Source: Plantago major (Eukaryota; Streptophyta; Magnoliopsida; Lamiales; Plantaginaceae). From it: 64,000 nucleotides of DNA. Under the pieces are notes generated by a model. The model was given only the letters and a program-made list of their open reading frames with translations. It did no database searches and was not told the DNA's origin. The stretch spans positions 22,882,765-22,946,764 of the forward strand of contig CM048840.1 of the NCBI GenBank assembly GCA_026545765.1, read 5' to 3'. Shown here piece by piece: positions 10,643-22,505 of the stretch; positions within the stretch are counted from its first letter, which is position 1; every line of letters begins with the position of its first letter. Position numbers and translations under genes: made by a program.

Positions 10643-13600
10643 ATGGCTCCTAAGCGTTCATCTACCCAGAAATCCCAATCCTCTACCACTGGTACTGCTG
10701 AAAAGCAAGCACAGAGTTGGTTATAGTGAACAATCGATTGGTAGGAGACTTTAATCCCGAACATTGGACTTCAAATCACAGGATGATTTGGGGTGGTGCC
10801 ATGATTGAGGAATACCTCACGGCTGCTATTGAAAACCAAGCCGATAGGAAACTAATTCTTGACATGCTTGAAAAGGCACAAATCAAGGGTTTTCTATCTG
10901 CTCTTCCCAGTGGAGTTTCTTCACTGGATGTGTTAGAATTCTACAATAACTCTAGGATTATATCCTGTGTTTCTGAAGGCACTGCAATAGTGTCTGTAAA
11001 GACTAAGGTCCAAGGAAAGGAAATCCTTTTGGACTTAACAACTTTCTGTAAGTTGTTTAATCTTCAAAATCTTGGAAAGGATTTTGAAATAGACACCAAG
11101 GATGAAGATCTCCTTGAAGGTGTAAAAGAGCTTTATAGTGGTGTGTGTGACACTGATAAACAAGATACACCCACTGATTTCAAGCTTGCTGACATCAGAA
11201 CCAGACATCTGTTGGTTCACTGGGATGTGTTGGCATGCATTCTTCATAGATGCTTTGATGGTCTACAAGGAGGTGCTGACCAGATAAGCCAAGAACGCTG
11301 GATGATGATGTTCTTGTTGCAACAACAAGACAAAAGGCTGGAAAATCCTTTCAATTGGGGAAAGTACGCCTTTATGAAGTTTGTGAAGAAGATTCAAGGC
11401 TTTGAGCCTAAAATCGCTAAGGGATTTGCTGATCCTAAGGCCATAGTGAGCTATGGTCTAAAGATATGCTACTTGCTGGAGAAGCTTGGCATTGAGCTCA
11501 GAGAGAAGGCTGACATAGCCAACAGTAACCTACTCTACAAATATGAGTATACAAACTTGATGAAAAAGGTTACTGGATCTCAGAAAGGTTCCAAGAAGCG
11601 AAAGACTGAAGAGGTATCTGAGGGAAAGGTTGCGACCAAAAACCCCAGAACTTCACGAAAGAAGTCTGCTGGCAAATCAGAAGACACACCCATTGTGGTT
11701 GTCGATTCCCAGATACCTGCCGCCGCTGCAGATGAACTCATCAATGCTACAAAAGAGGTATCGACTACTGAACAAGTAGACTCAGCAAGAGAAAGTGCTT
11801 TCAAAAATGTTAAAACTACTGCCGAAAGCCTTGCTGATGAACTTATCAATGCTGCTAAAGAAAGTAGTGATAGATACCAAGCCCTATCTGCAGAAACCGC
11901 AGGGATTATGGACCAATCAGTTCCTAATGCTGATGAGAGCTCTGACGATGAAGATGATGATTTAGTCATCTCTCAAGTCCTAGAGAAATCAAAAAGGGCT
12001 AAGGTTATTGAAAAAGTAACTAGTGTAGAGGTATCTGAAGAAGAACCTACACCAAAGGTTGCTGAAGAAGCAACCGTGTCCAAGGTCACTGGACAAATTA
12101 CATCATCAGAACAGGAAAGACTGAAGCATATTGAAGATGCTCTGATGAGTGATGCACTAGTGTTGGAGGATATTGCCATTGCCTCAACACTCAACAGTCT
12201 GTCTCAAGCACAACAACCACAACAATCAGATGTGGATACTGCTGAAATGGTACTTGAGTTACAGATACCAGCATATTTCATTGCTGAAGAAAATCCTGAA
12301 AAAGAGCAGGTTCCCCAACTCAATGAGAGGGATCAAACTGAGACTTCTACTCAGAATGATCAACCAGGGGAGGCAACTGAGTTGCATATTCAGGAAAGGT
12401 CTGAAGTACCTGAAACTTCCAACAAAGAAGTGGTCCAAGAACAACAAGACCAACGCATGGAAACTTCACAAGTTCCAGAGACCAATCAGCCTGACATTGC
12501 TCAGGTAGCTGAATGGTTTAACTCTTTACTTGTGATAACTTATGCCTAAATATTGTTACTCATTATAATTTCTTTGTTACAGGTTGAATTAGAAACACAA
12601 GAACAAGAGGAAGCTGGAAAGCTTGCATCAGAGACTGAGAAAGAGGCTACCACAACCTCACCTCTTAAGGAATCTGAGCCTGTGCCACAGGTGATAAAGA
12701 GTTCCTTAAGATATTACTTTTCAGTTATATGTTAATACACTTAACTAATTACGTGGATGTTTCTAATAGGCTCCAACTGAGAAAGAAGAAGATAAGGCAG
12801 AAATGCCAAAAAAGGACCCAGAAACCGTCAAGGTTTCTGAAGAAAATGTCATTGAGCCTTCTTGTGTGAAGGTATATAAAACTCAGTGATAAACATTCTT
12901 CATCATGGGTTAATATAAATTCTTCTCTAATTACTCAATACATTCTACTTACAGGCTCATTCAGAAGTAGAAGTGCAAGGGGAAAGAGTTGCGACATCCC
13001 CTGCACCCATGGAAATTGATGAAGCCCCCAAGGCAACATCACCAGAAAGAACACCAGAAACTGAGAAAGTTTCTGAGAAAAATGATTCCGAGTCTCCTGT
13101 TAAGGAAGTAAGTGAAAAACTCAGAGATCATTGAAGCTTAATTGCATATATTCTTTCATGACAATTTCCTAAGTATTGTGTTAATTTTAATTCTCAGGTT
13201 CAAGTAGAAAGAAAAGTTGATGAGGACCAGACTCCCAAGTCTCCACCTCACAACAAGATATCTGAGGCACCCCCTACCTCAGTAGTACAAGTCTCTGAGC
13301 CTGATGTATTCATTCAGGTAAATCAGAAACCTAACTACACAAATACTCAGATATCTACACAAGTTTTGAATCTAACTCAAAACTCTTTCTTTCAGGCTCA
13401 AATAAGTTGCAAAAGGCTTCTGCATTCTCAACAGAAGACCTGCTTACATTCTTCAAGAACCACACACTAAAGAAACATCTCAAGTGTTTCAGAAAGTGGC
13501 AAAAGCTCAGAAGCTCAGATCTGACTGAATTAACAAAGGTGACTGATCACCAATTGAGAAGAGTCAGAGCTTTTGACTTGGAGAATTATGTCCATGCTAT

Positions 13601-13770
13601 GTTCCCAACAGAGCAGTACTCTTTTGCTACTATGATGCATAAGGACTTTATCAAAGAAGCTGCACACAAGATCATAGAAGCTTTTGAGAAGGCAAATGGT
13701 CAGACCAGAATGCAGATGGCATTCAAGCCTACTTTGCCCCAGACCTTACAATGCATACCCTCTGAATAAG
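10643..13770 (+). pseudogene. accessory (env-position) protein gene with at least five introns
   Basis: The ATG at 10643 (MAPKRSSTQKSQ) is out of frame with the long frame that starts at about 10700, so a one-base shift breaks the N-terminus. The main frame runs to 12504 and encodes a globular part (ALPSGVSSLDVLEFYNN, IRTRHLLVHWDVLACI, QERWMMMFLLQQQ). A Lys-rich stretch (SKKRKTEE) and a long Glu/Ser/Val-rich tail follow. Five GT-AG introns fall at 12505-12582, 12691-12769, 12872-12954, 13108-13197 and 13318-13395. The exons between them are all phase 0 with lengths divisible by three. The last exon continues after a one-base slip as 13407-13769 (HLKCFRKWQKL). The layout of the globular part resembles the 'putative plant transposon protein' region found in other plant elements. 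Function is unknown. Confidence 0.6.
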
Positions 13771-13787
13771 AGGAGGTAAATGGGCAA

Positions 13788-16165
13788 ATGATCACTATTC
13801 CAGAAGTGATCAATCTGGTCTCTGAAGATGAAGAAGAGAAGGAGACTGATGAGAATGACTATGAAGATTCTCCTTCTGACCATCACAAGGATAAGGATGA
13901 TAAGAAGGATGATGATGATGCCCCTGCACCAGGGACAGGAGGGATTACACAGAGAAAGAGTGCCTCAGTTGCTGAAAAACACACTGAGTGGACATCACAA
14001 AAATCCCCTCCTCCATCTCCCCAGAAATCTACCCATCCATCTTCCCAACAACAAAAGGACACTAATGAACAAGTAGTTGAGCACTCTGAGGAAACAACTC
14101 AGAAGATATTGAATACACAAACCAGAGCTGCTTAACTCAAACAACTGTTGGAAGAAGAACAACAGCTCCATCTTCAACTGGAAGAAGAGCTAGCTAAATC
14201 CAGAGATAAGCTTAATCAGCTTCAAGATCAATACTTACAAGAAATGGTAGCTTACTCTGAGGTCAAAGAGCTCCAGGATGCTGTAAATGCCATTGCTAAG
14301 GAGCTAGAAAATGAAGAAGTATCTGAAGAAAAGCATGATGCTAAGGCTGCATCACCATCAAAAGATATACCATCCTCCTCTCTGAAAGGAAAGAAGCCCA
14401 TCTCTGAGATGGTTGCTGGACTAGAAAAATCTTGAAAATGTCCAAGAGGATGAAGATCACTGGGCTAATGACTCAGATGATGAAGAAGAGAAGAAATTGG
14501 CAGAACACCGCAATGAACACTTAGCGGTTTCTCATTTGAAAAGGAAGCTAATTGCTCCTGAAATATTCAGCAAGCTGCCAAATGTCAACTCCAATGAATA
14601 CTTGAACAGATATCAAGAATTGGCCAAATTGAAAAAGGAGTTATTTTCTCAAGATAAAGCCGCCACTGCATCAGTCCCTGCATAAATGAAGACATTCACT
14701 GAGCTCATCACTCAGAGGACAACCAGTCTGGTCATTGCTCAGAAAGACCTAGGCATGGTTAGGGATGATGACCAAAACTTGGCTGCAAAACCTTTTGAAG
14801 AAGTTAGCTATGCTGCTGGAAAAGCAGATGCCATTCAAGGCCCATTGGCAGAGCTCACTAATAAGGAAAATGGATTTATCAAACAAAATCAGGAGCTCAA
14901 AGCTGAACTTCAGAAGTTGGTATAACTGCTTACAAGGGCATTTTGAGTCTCTCTCGGAATCCTTTATGAAGCTTAGTCAGCCAACAATGACTAAGGGGGA
15001 AGGATTGTACAAATCTGGACCTCAAAGTCAGGGGGAATGGGAAGAAGGAGAAGGATATAAGAAGAAATCTGAGTCTTTGCTTTCGAGAGGAAGAAGAAAC
15101 AAGAAAACTTCCCAGCCACCACTCAGAATCAATGAGCCCTCCTCAAGTCAAGCTGCTTTGCAAATAGTAGCTACTTCCCAGAAACCAACTAAAGGAACTT
15201 CAATGGTAACAAGGGCCATGGCACATAAACCTCCAAGGAGTACCAAGGCTCCAAGGAGAAGACAAGTGAGAGGGATTGATGAGTCTTCAGAAGAAGAAGA
15301 AGGCCAAATCAAATCCCTGGGTAATGAAGAAGGCTGCAAAACTCTCACAAGAATTAATCTTGATGATGATGATGAAGAGACTGATGAAGATGAAGCTCCT
15401 CTTCACAGAAAAATAAAAATTGATAGCCTAATTGAGCCCATAGCTGCAAAGCCTTTGGCAGCTAAAACACCCTATGGAAACAAGTTAATCCAGGGTGATT
15501 CTTCAAGAAATCCAAGGGAAAACTCAAGGCAAAGGAGGAATAGATTGAGAGCTGAAAGAAGAAAAGGTCAACTTCCACTCAGGCCAGAAGAAGCCAGAAT
15601 TGAGTATGTGAAGACTGGCAACAACTCCTCCTCCTACAGGTGTATTCATCAGAGGAATGGATACTGGATACTGGAACTCAAGCACTTGCGTGTAAATGAA
15701 AAAGGATTTCCAGTACCCATCCATCAACAACTTATGGCATGGAGAAAAGATAAGCCAATCTTGATCAACACCAATCATGTCAAAGCTTGGTTGGATTTTG
15801 AAGTTGTAAAGAGAGTTGAAGCCATGAGGAAGGACCTTAATGATGAAAGTCCTTATGGAAAACCTGATGATGTGCATAGAGTCCCAAACCTCACTGGAAC
15901 AGGCACAAGGCCAAGACTTGCTGTGGAACCCTTTGAGTCATTCTACATGACTGAAGATCAATACAAGGGTGACATAAGATATCTGAGGATCATATATGAT
16001 TACTTCAAGCTATCAGATATCAGAATTGAGCATGCGTGGAAATGGGAAAAGTATTTATGGGTCAAACACTTTGCCAAGAAAAATCCCACCAAATCATACA
16101 AAGAAGTATGTGGTTATGCCAGAGACACTGAGATGTTGTTCAGAACCTTACTCTATGACTACTGA
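13788..16165 (+). pseudogene. second accessory coding stretch, coiled-coil then C-terminal basic domain
   Basis: Consecutive frames, interrupted by stops or shifts near 14135, 14435, 14685 and 14925, read like one decayed protein. They give an acidic, Pro/Ser-rich segment (INLVSEDEEE), then heptad-rich coiled coil (14148-14435; 14497-14925), then about 14940-16165. The last part has a basic, Ser-rich linker (RRRQVRGIDES), an acidic patch, and a compact end region with YRCIHQRNGYWILELKHL and FESFYMTEDQYKGDIRYL. I recognise no enzymatic family. It probably continued the upstream spliced gene or formed a second accessory protein. The first 55 codons of the 14765 frame overlap the preceding frame and are not coding. 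Confidence 0.5.
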
Positions 16166-16555
16166 TATCAAAAGATTTGGAGATAGGAGTATGCAAATTG
16201 ATCCTTGGAGCTACTGAAGATTTGAAGACTTGAAGACTAGTTTATTAGGATATCTACTTGGAGCTTGGTTACTCCTGTTGTCCTAATTTACTATGTATTG
16301 TGTATCTTGCTGACTGCACTAAAATGTATTTTATTAAAGTTATCTGAACTTTCATTGTAACATATCTGATGAACCTACTCTCAGATATCAATCTATAAAA
16401 AGATAACTTGTCAGCAAAGATCACACCTTGTGATTTGGTTGATGTTTACTTTCTGCACTTAATTATATGAATTGACAGATCATAAGAAATGATTAAGTGG
16501 TGGATTGTTTCCTCATCCAGATTTGTAATAGGTCAGATAGTCATCGTTGACTGAT
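16166..16555 (+). other. 3' non-coding part of the retrotransposon
   Basis: This stretch follows the last accessory stop and precedes the PPT. It carries AGATATC words near 16013 and 16384 like the rest of the element. No frame or known motif is visible. Confidence 0.6.
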
Positions 16556-16571
16556 CAAAATGGGGGAAATT
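16556..16571 (+). promoter_or_regulatory. polypurine tract (PPT)
   Basis: AAAATGGGGGAAATT directly precedes the 3' LTR and is the normal plus-strand primer of copia elements. Confidence 0.85.
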
Positions 16572-17726
16572 TATTAGGAATATCTGTTTAGATTTTGATC
16601 AGCAACCTAATGACTTATCTTAGCTCAGAAAGGTGGTTAGTACTCTTGGTTCACTTGAACACTGTAAAAGAGAAAACTCACTAAGTATGATAGTCTAGCT
16701 AATCTTGTATAGGATGTTAGGTCTCTGAATGTAATTTTTATTTTCTAAAAAGAAGACCAAGAAGAAGGCATCCAACATGAAAAGTTCAACAGATTTGAAG
16801 ATTTGAAGACTGCACAAGATTGCTGAAGACAAAGGTTTCCAGATATCTTAAAGACACAAACGATTTTAAATAAACAATGTTGCAAAAAGATATCTGAGAA
16901 ATAAAAGGTTTCTGAGACGAGGAAAGTGCCCACAGATATCTACACTCAGATACATTGGACATAAACTATGTTTCTGAAAAGAAATATATTATAACAAGGT
17001 GTTTCAACAAGTGATATCTGGAGTTGTGATAAACTCTTGAAAAGGACGTGCACAGCATCAGAGAAATCTGATAGCATAAAGATCTCTGATACCATGCATA
17101 GTTCCGTTGGCACTACAGGACAAAAGTATAGTACAATACATTAAATGCGCGGACAGAGATGTCTGAACAAAAACGGTAGCTTCTGAAGAAGAAGACAAAC
17201 GATTAAAGATTATACTCAGATATCAATAGTTTGAATTTGATTTAAGCCTAACGGATACTATTCAAACGGCACTCAAAATTCATCTATAAATATCAACACT
17301 TAGACTGCTTGAGAACACACCTTAGAACACTGAACTCACATTGAATACTCTCACACAAGCTCTCTCAAGCACACTACTTACCTTCAAGCTTTCTGTTGCG
17401 ACCAAAAGCTCTTGATTCTAAGTAGCACAAAAGTTCTAAGTGTCCTGATCCTTAACAAGCATTGCTATTTGTGAAAGAGTTGAATTAAGATTTGATATCT
17501 GAGATTCATTCTCTTGAACATTTATCGTAGACTTGGGTCAGTAAAGAACAAGATACCATACATTGGAAAGTGTATTAAGTATACTTGATTCATAGAGCTA
17601 TCTGCATAATTGAACAAGTTATTAAAGAAGCTCACCAGACAAACTACCTTAACCAACACCTTAATCGGCATGGAGTACATGAAGTACTTAGTTTGGGAAA
17701 CTAAGGAATAACTCCAAGGTTACTGA
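16572..17726 (+). repeat. 3' LTR, truncated (1155 bp of about 1645)
   Basis: It starts TATTAGGAATATC, where the 5' LTR has TGTTAGG, so the terminal TG is mutated to TA. Similarity to the 5' LTR is high and stops abruptly after GGTTACTGA, at the border of the first of the internal 58-bp tandem units. The next base begins flanking DNA (TCACCTCCC). About 480 bases of LTR and 13 bases of host flank are missing. Confidence 0.9.
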
Positions 17727-17795
17727 TCACCTCCCTTCGTTTTTAGTTCCAAATTAGGTTTTGGGATTGTTGTTGGACAATATGAATGAGAAACT

Positions 17796-19270
17796 ACATA
17801 CATATTTATAGAAGAGTGAATGTTCAGTTTTTTTTACGGGGACATACATATTTTGAATACAATATAACAATAATATGCATTATTAAACTATACATATATT
17901 ATATTTTTTGGTTTTTAAATCTCATAAAGATAAGCTAACATTACTTTTGATTAAAATAATGTTGCAGCGTTGATATTTTGTGTTGACTTTACTTTTGTAG
18001 TTATATTTTAGAAAAGTTGAATATATTTAATATTATAATTAAAAAGAAAATTGTCAAAAATAAAAATGAAAAGCTTTAATCGAGATGTAAAAGATAATAA
18101 AATGGAAAGTTTCGGGCGAGACTGCGGGAAGTGTTATTTGTGCCATATCTGACTGTAACTCCTGGCTCCGCCACTGGAGTTAGCTTCAATCCTTGTAACA
18201 TGATTTTTTGCAAATTATAGATTATGCCTTTTATATATAAATACATTATTAACATGAAGCACTTTTAATTACCCATTCTTGATTCATCACGCGATGCAAT
18301 TCGACACACACATAACATACATATGAGAAAATTATATGAGCCTAAAGCCACTTGTCTTTGACAAAACGAAAAGATGAAGGATTGGTGCTCGAGGCATCTT
18401 GACGGCTTGATGGACGGCCCAAAGAATTAGGTCAATTTTTTTTTAATTCACGAACTAAACTATTTGATTCTCCCCAATTCGTCTTAAATCGTACTAAAAA
18501 AAAAAGCTGGGTTGTTGATCATCTGCGGATTTTGACGAAACATGAAACTATATGCGTACATGGCATTCTGAAATGTATAAGTTGTTGATCATATATGTGT
18601 AAATGACAGAGCATGTATAAGTCGAAGGCAAGCATGAAGTATGTACATTGAACACCATACAAAACGGGTAGTTGAATTAATTGAGACATGTGTATACACT
18701 ACTGTTTCGATGTTTTTGCATTAATCAGGTCGTCAATCTTCTACATATTTTTTTGTGTGCTTGGTGCTTTCTATTTGCAACTGACGGGGACGACATTGAT
18801 TTGTATCATTACGGTGAACCATTGTATAATGTTCACTAAAAACTAAGGCAGAAGCTGAATGATTGAAGTAAGATTACGTGAACTTCATTTTTATAGATCT
18901 TTATTAATTTGGCATTAGTTCCTGACTTGTTCTTTTCTTGGATCTTTGCAGAATTCACTTAGAATCATGTTAATAAGCTTCTGACGAAAGATCATGCATG
19001 TGGTATTGCCCCGTCACCCTCAAGTTACCAAGCTCCTTGGAATGAGCAGTCCATCTTTATACATGACGAGTCAGGACTTTTTGCTCACCCCTACTCTTTC
19101 GTTGCAAGCCCTAACACTCGCCTCTCCCCAATGTTCTTTTTTCCAATTCTTCTCGAACTCTTTATACATATTTGGTATAGAATCTGCTCATTTCACGTAA
19201 CGCGGGATGGGGGAGGTTAATTTGATCTTATTGAATGTCCAAAAAATGTGAATAATTCGCGATAAAAGTC
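17796..19270. other. intergenic DNA, nothing recognised
   Basis: AT-rich DNA without a coherent coding frame. A phrase often seen near plant transposon remnants (CTGGCTCCGCCACTGG, about 18160) occurs, but no element boundary can be drawn. Confidence 0.5.
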
Positions 19271-19283
19271 ATGTAAGAATTAC

Positions 19284-19413
19284 CAAAATTAAATCCATAG
19301 GTAGACATGAGAGCTTTGTTGGCCATAATAATTCCAACAGAAGTGACAACGTTGAGTATCCATGCTGCTACATCAAGCACTACTTTGTAGTCTTCCTTGC
19401 CAGCAAGTGACAT
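19284..19413 (-). pseudogene. orphan first exon of a nucleotide-sugar transporter-like gene
   Basis: The minus-strand ATG at 19413 starts [18 protein letters not shown] and continues [20 protein letters not shown], the first membrane helix of plant NST/triose-phosphate translocator-type UDP-sugar transporters. The frame ends at a good donor (TTTTG|GTAATT) after TYGFNFG, where these genes have an intron. No second exon (the normal FATTLTGLH-type segment) is visible on the minus strand before the retrotransposon at 17726. I infer a gene fragment. A gene split by the retroelement insertion is possible but unsupported. Confidence 0.6.
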
Positions 19414-19730
19414 TGTATTTTGCTGCAACCGAGATCAATCAAAACAAACATCGTCCGTATTATTGAAAGGAAAAACGTATAGAACCTGTCGAGACGTATA
19501 CAACATAGGAAGAGTACAATTGAATTTACCTTTGAAAGCTGCAAATGTATCTGAGCACTTCTCCAGCAAGAACTTGCTGAAGCAAAAATTCAGACCCGTC
19601 ACTTTGTATTCGATACATACATAGTAATTGATTGAGTTTTTAGATAACCCAGGCCGGGCAAGGCCCATGATGCGGCGTAATACTAGTGGAACAACTCGTG
19701 AATCATACAACACAGTTCCATCTATATATA

Positions 19731-19962
19731 TTCCCTCCATTTCAGAGAAAGTGTTACAACTTTCCGTTTCCGGCGTTTCACTAAAAGTGTTACAATTTCC
19801 ATTTATGAAAATTAGTTAAATAATAAAACTCCCTACCTTTCACTTTTATTACAATATGTCACTCAGTTAATCTCTAATAATCAGGGGACGACTTGTACTT
19901 TCTACTTTTTCTTAAAATTGGTGCAAATCCAAATTGTAACAATTTCTCTGAAATGGAGGTAG
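19731..19962. mobile_element. Stowaway-like MITE
   Basis: Ends TTCCCTCCATTTCAGAGAAA and, in reverse, TACCTCCATTTCAGAGAAAT form terminal inverted repeats. They lie inside TA dinucleotides on both sides (19729-19730 and 19963-19964). Length about 230 bp, no coding, CTCC-rich tips: the Tc1/mariner-derived Stowaway pattern. Confidence 0.8.
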
Positions 19963-19999
19963 TATAATACATTAAGAAAAAAAGGATTGAAGTCATTCT

Positions 20000-20710
20000 A
20001 GGGTGTCCAAATCATTTAAATATGTGGCAAATTCCTCTTCTATGATTGGTCCATTCTTTTACTTGGTTGTTAAATTCTTTTATTTTGATTGGTCCAAATT
20101 ATTAAATTATGATGATCTGTTATGACTTGGTCAAATTCAAATTGCAAAATGACGTTATATGTACAAATCAATTCACATTAGTTACTTTCCGGATTTCTAT
20201 ATTAATTCAAAGTGCTCAAGATAGAAATTTTTGATAGACCATTATTACTCAATTATACATATTAAGGCAAGTTAATAAATTCAAATGTGGTGAGTTGGAT
20301 CAATTTATTATGCATGTATACACGTTTGTATCAAAATTTTTCAATCTTCATTTAAGTTTCTATACTAATCGTCAACTAATTCATCCTAATTGTCATCTTT
20401 TTTTAGGAAACAGTGCTACATTTTAGTCGTTTCATTCTCTCACCCTATGAAACTTGGAAAATAGCAGCAACACTTTATTTACACCTAATAAGGAAAGAAA
20501 AAAAATATGCATTCAAAATATAAAATTTTATCTCACATTTTAATTAGTTCACCTAGAATAGGTAATGTGCATAGCCAATTAACAATTTGGGCAGGTGCAT
20601 AATAGCCAACAACACGAAACCACAATTAGACCTCTATAACGGTTTATTAACTTCATGATCCCCAATACCAAAATCTACTACTACAACATTTAAAACTCAA
20701 ATTTATTTTA
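20000..20710. other. intergenic AT-rich DNA, nothing recognised
   Basis: No frames, repeats or RNA genes could be supported here. Confidence 0.5.
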
Positions 20711-20714
20711 TTTT

Positions 20715-20995
20715 GGCAAAAAACATTTTACCCCCTAAAATTTGTTTGTTTGTGCGATTCCCCCCCCCCCCACAAAAAAAAAAAAAAAAAAAAAAAAACT
20801 TTGGTAGGTTATGAGTTGCCCCCTAAACTTTTAAATATGTTACGTTGTGCCCCTTATAAATGCTTTTCTGAATGGGGTGTAATGCACGCTCCGACAATGG
20901 GTTACGCAATGTAGGGGGCAATTCGCAACCTATAAAAAAATAGAGGGCAAACCGTACAAACAGACAAATTTGAGAAGACAAAATGCTTTTTAGCC
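20715..20995. mobile_element. MITE with long inverted termini
   Basis: The left end GGCAAAAAACATTTT plus AAATTTGTTTGTTTGT is matched in reverse by the right end (GGCTAAAAAGCATTTT, AAATTTGTCTGTTTGT). Inner arms also pair: GGTTATGAGTTGCCCCCT on the left with AGGGGGCAATTCGCAACC on the right. A C12 plus A-rich run interrupts the left arm at 20760. Such tips are seen in Mutator-type non-autonomous elements; I could not confirm a 9-bp target duplication. Confidence 0.6.
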
Positions 20996-22500
20996 TTTTG
21001 TTTTCTCATTTCTAATTAAACTTCACTTTTACATTTATTTCATTTTCTTTTCTTATTTATTCTCAAAACTTCATTAATCAATTAATTTGCATGGGCATTA
21101 ATCAATTATAATAATATCACATTAATTGTTAAGAAAAATATAAATACTTGAAAATAAGAACTACAATAATTGAGAATAAATTTACAATAATTGAAAATAA
21201 AAGTCATAAATGTATAAAAAATTTGTAACATAGATGCGTGGTGTTCTATATATAAGCATGCTTCGTTTGTTTCAAGTATTATTGTTACATCTGAAATAAA
21301 CAAAGAGTATAAAATAAAACAAAACGAAACAAAACTAAAATTGAAAGGATAGAAACAAGGAAAAGAGTAAAAGAAAATAAAATCAAATAAGTAAAGTGAA
21401 AAGGAAGAAAACAAAAGGCGGGTGCGCTCACAAGCGTGCCGGGAGAGGGAGGGAGGGAGGGAGCATACCGGTCTCACCAATTGTCATCCTAAATGTAATA
21501 CGCAAAGTGAAATGCTAACTACACTACTACAGGGGCTAAAACACCATTGGAGTTGGCTTTAGAAAGAAATTATCAAGGCATTTTTTAAGATATATGATGA
21601 ATATTGGAATCCGGCAAACTAAACTTTACTACGACGGGATAGTGCACAACAACGGATCTATAAGTTCATGAGGACTGAAGAGTGGTGGCTTGGAACTTTG
21701 ATGGTGAATTTGTGGCATGGAATATTTAGTTTGGCTTTACCCAACACATAACCAAATAATATATGAATGTTTGGTGCCCATAACCGATAATATCATGCAG
21801 GAACCGTAACCAAATCATAACCGGTTAGCCACATAGAGCGAACCCAAGAACGATAATTCACCAAAACCAAAATATTTGAGAGTAGGGGCATATTTAGAGC
21901 GGTTGTTATGTATATATACAAATTTATACCTATATTATTCTAAAGCAAAATTATAAAAAAAAAACAGTATGAGCTATTTTAATTCTAACATAACACCGTA
22001 TGCTATTTTCAAATAAAATTACATTGTTTATTTTATGAGTAAGTCTACAGAGAGAGGGTCTCTATATTTAAAGACGTACATATATTGTCAATAAAATCAT
22101 TGGTGTTATTAAACAAAATGTCTATGTTCTCAACATTGGTATTTTTTTGTAAATAGCATAGAAGTTTTGATTAATAACATGGATAGTTTTATTGATAATA
22201 CATGTCGTTTCCAGATAAGTTATATACAAGTCGTATCAAAGGATACTTTGTATTTTATAGTAAAAATTCTACTTTGACTTTGGTGTTTTTTATTTTAATT
22301 TTTTCCAGCCACCTATGCATTACTAAATAGTTTTCAAGTTTATTATTCAAATCATTTCAACAATTCTATACAAAATATGTGTCCATAGAAGTTGACATTA
22401 AACATAAACAAAATGGATAACTATAAATAGTGATCATACAGAGTTATTTGTAGCATTTTCCAATAAAATTCCCAAAACTCTTATAACTCCTACTTGGACT
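20996..22500. other. intergenic DNA, nothing recognised
   Basis: The minus-strand frame at 21106-21480 is low-complexity and has no family resemblance. No other feature can be supported. Confidence 0.5.
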
Positions 22501-22505
22501 ATTTA

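Larger units (their letters stand above)
1302..17726 (+). mobile_element. Sirevirus-type Ty1/copia LTR retrotransposon, about 16.4 kb, degenerate
   Basis: The element reads LTR, PBS, gag, protease, integrase, RT, RNase H, accessory region, PPT, LTR. Integrase precedes RT, which defines Ty1/copia. The long LTRs, a gag with an acidic, coiled-coil C-terminal extension, and extra coding DNA downstream of RNase H are Sirevirus (SIRE1-like) traits. Gag and pol contain several stops and frameshifts, so the copy cannot be autonomous. The two LTRs differ at only scattered positions and small indels by eye, so the insertion looks fairly recent. The 3' LTR lacks its last roughly 480 bases, and no target duplication remains. 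Confidence 0.92.

Noticed and set aside
11580-12194. Minus-strand frames over the accessory gene
   Set aside because: Antisense shadows of the acidic tail; the sense frame has the family-like features and splice sites.
21106-21480. 124-codon minus-strand frame rich in Phe/Ser/Tyr
   Set aside because: Low-complexity AT-rich sequence; the composition is that of a chance frame, and no domain is visible.
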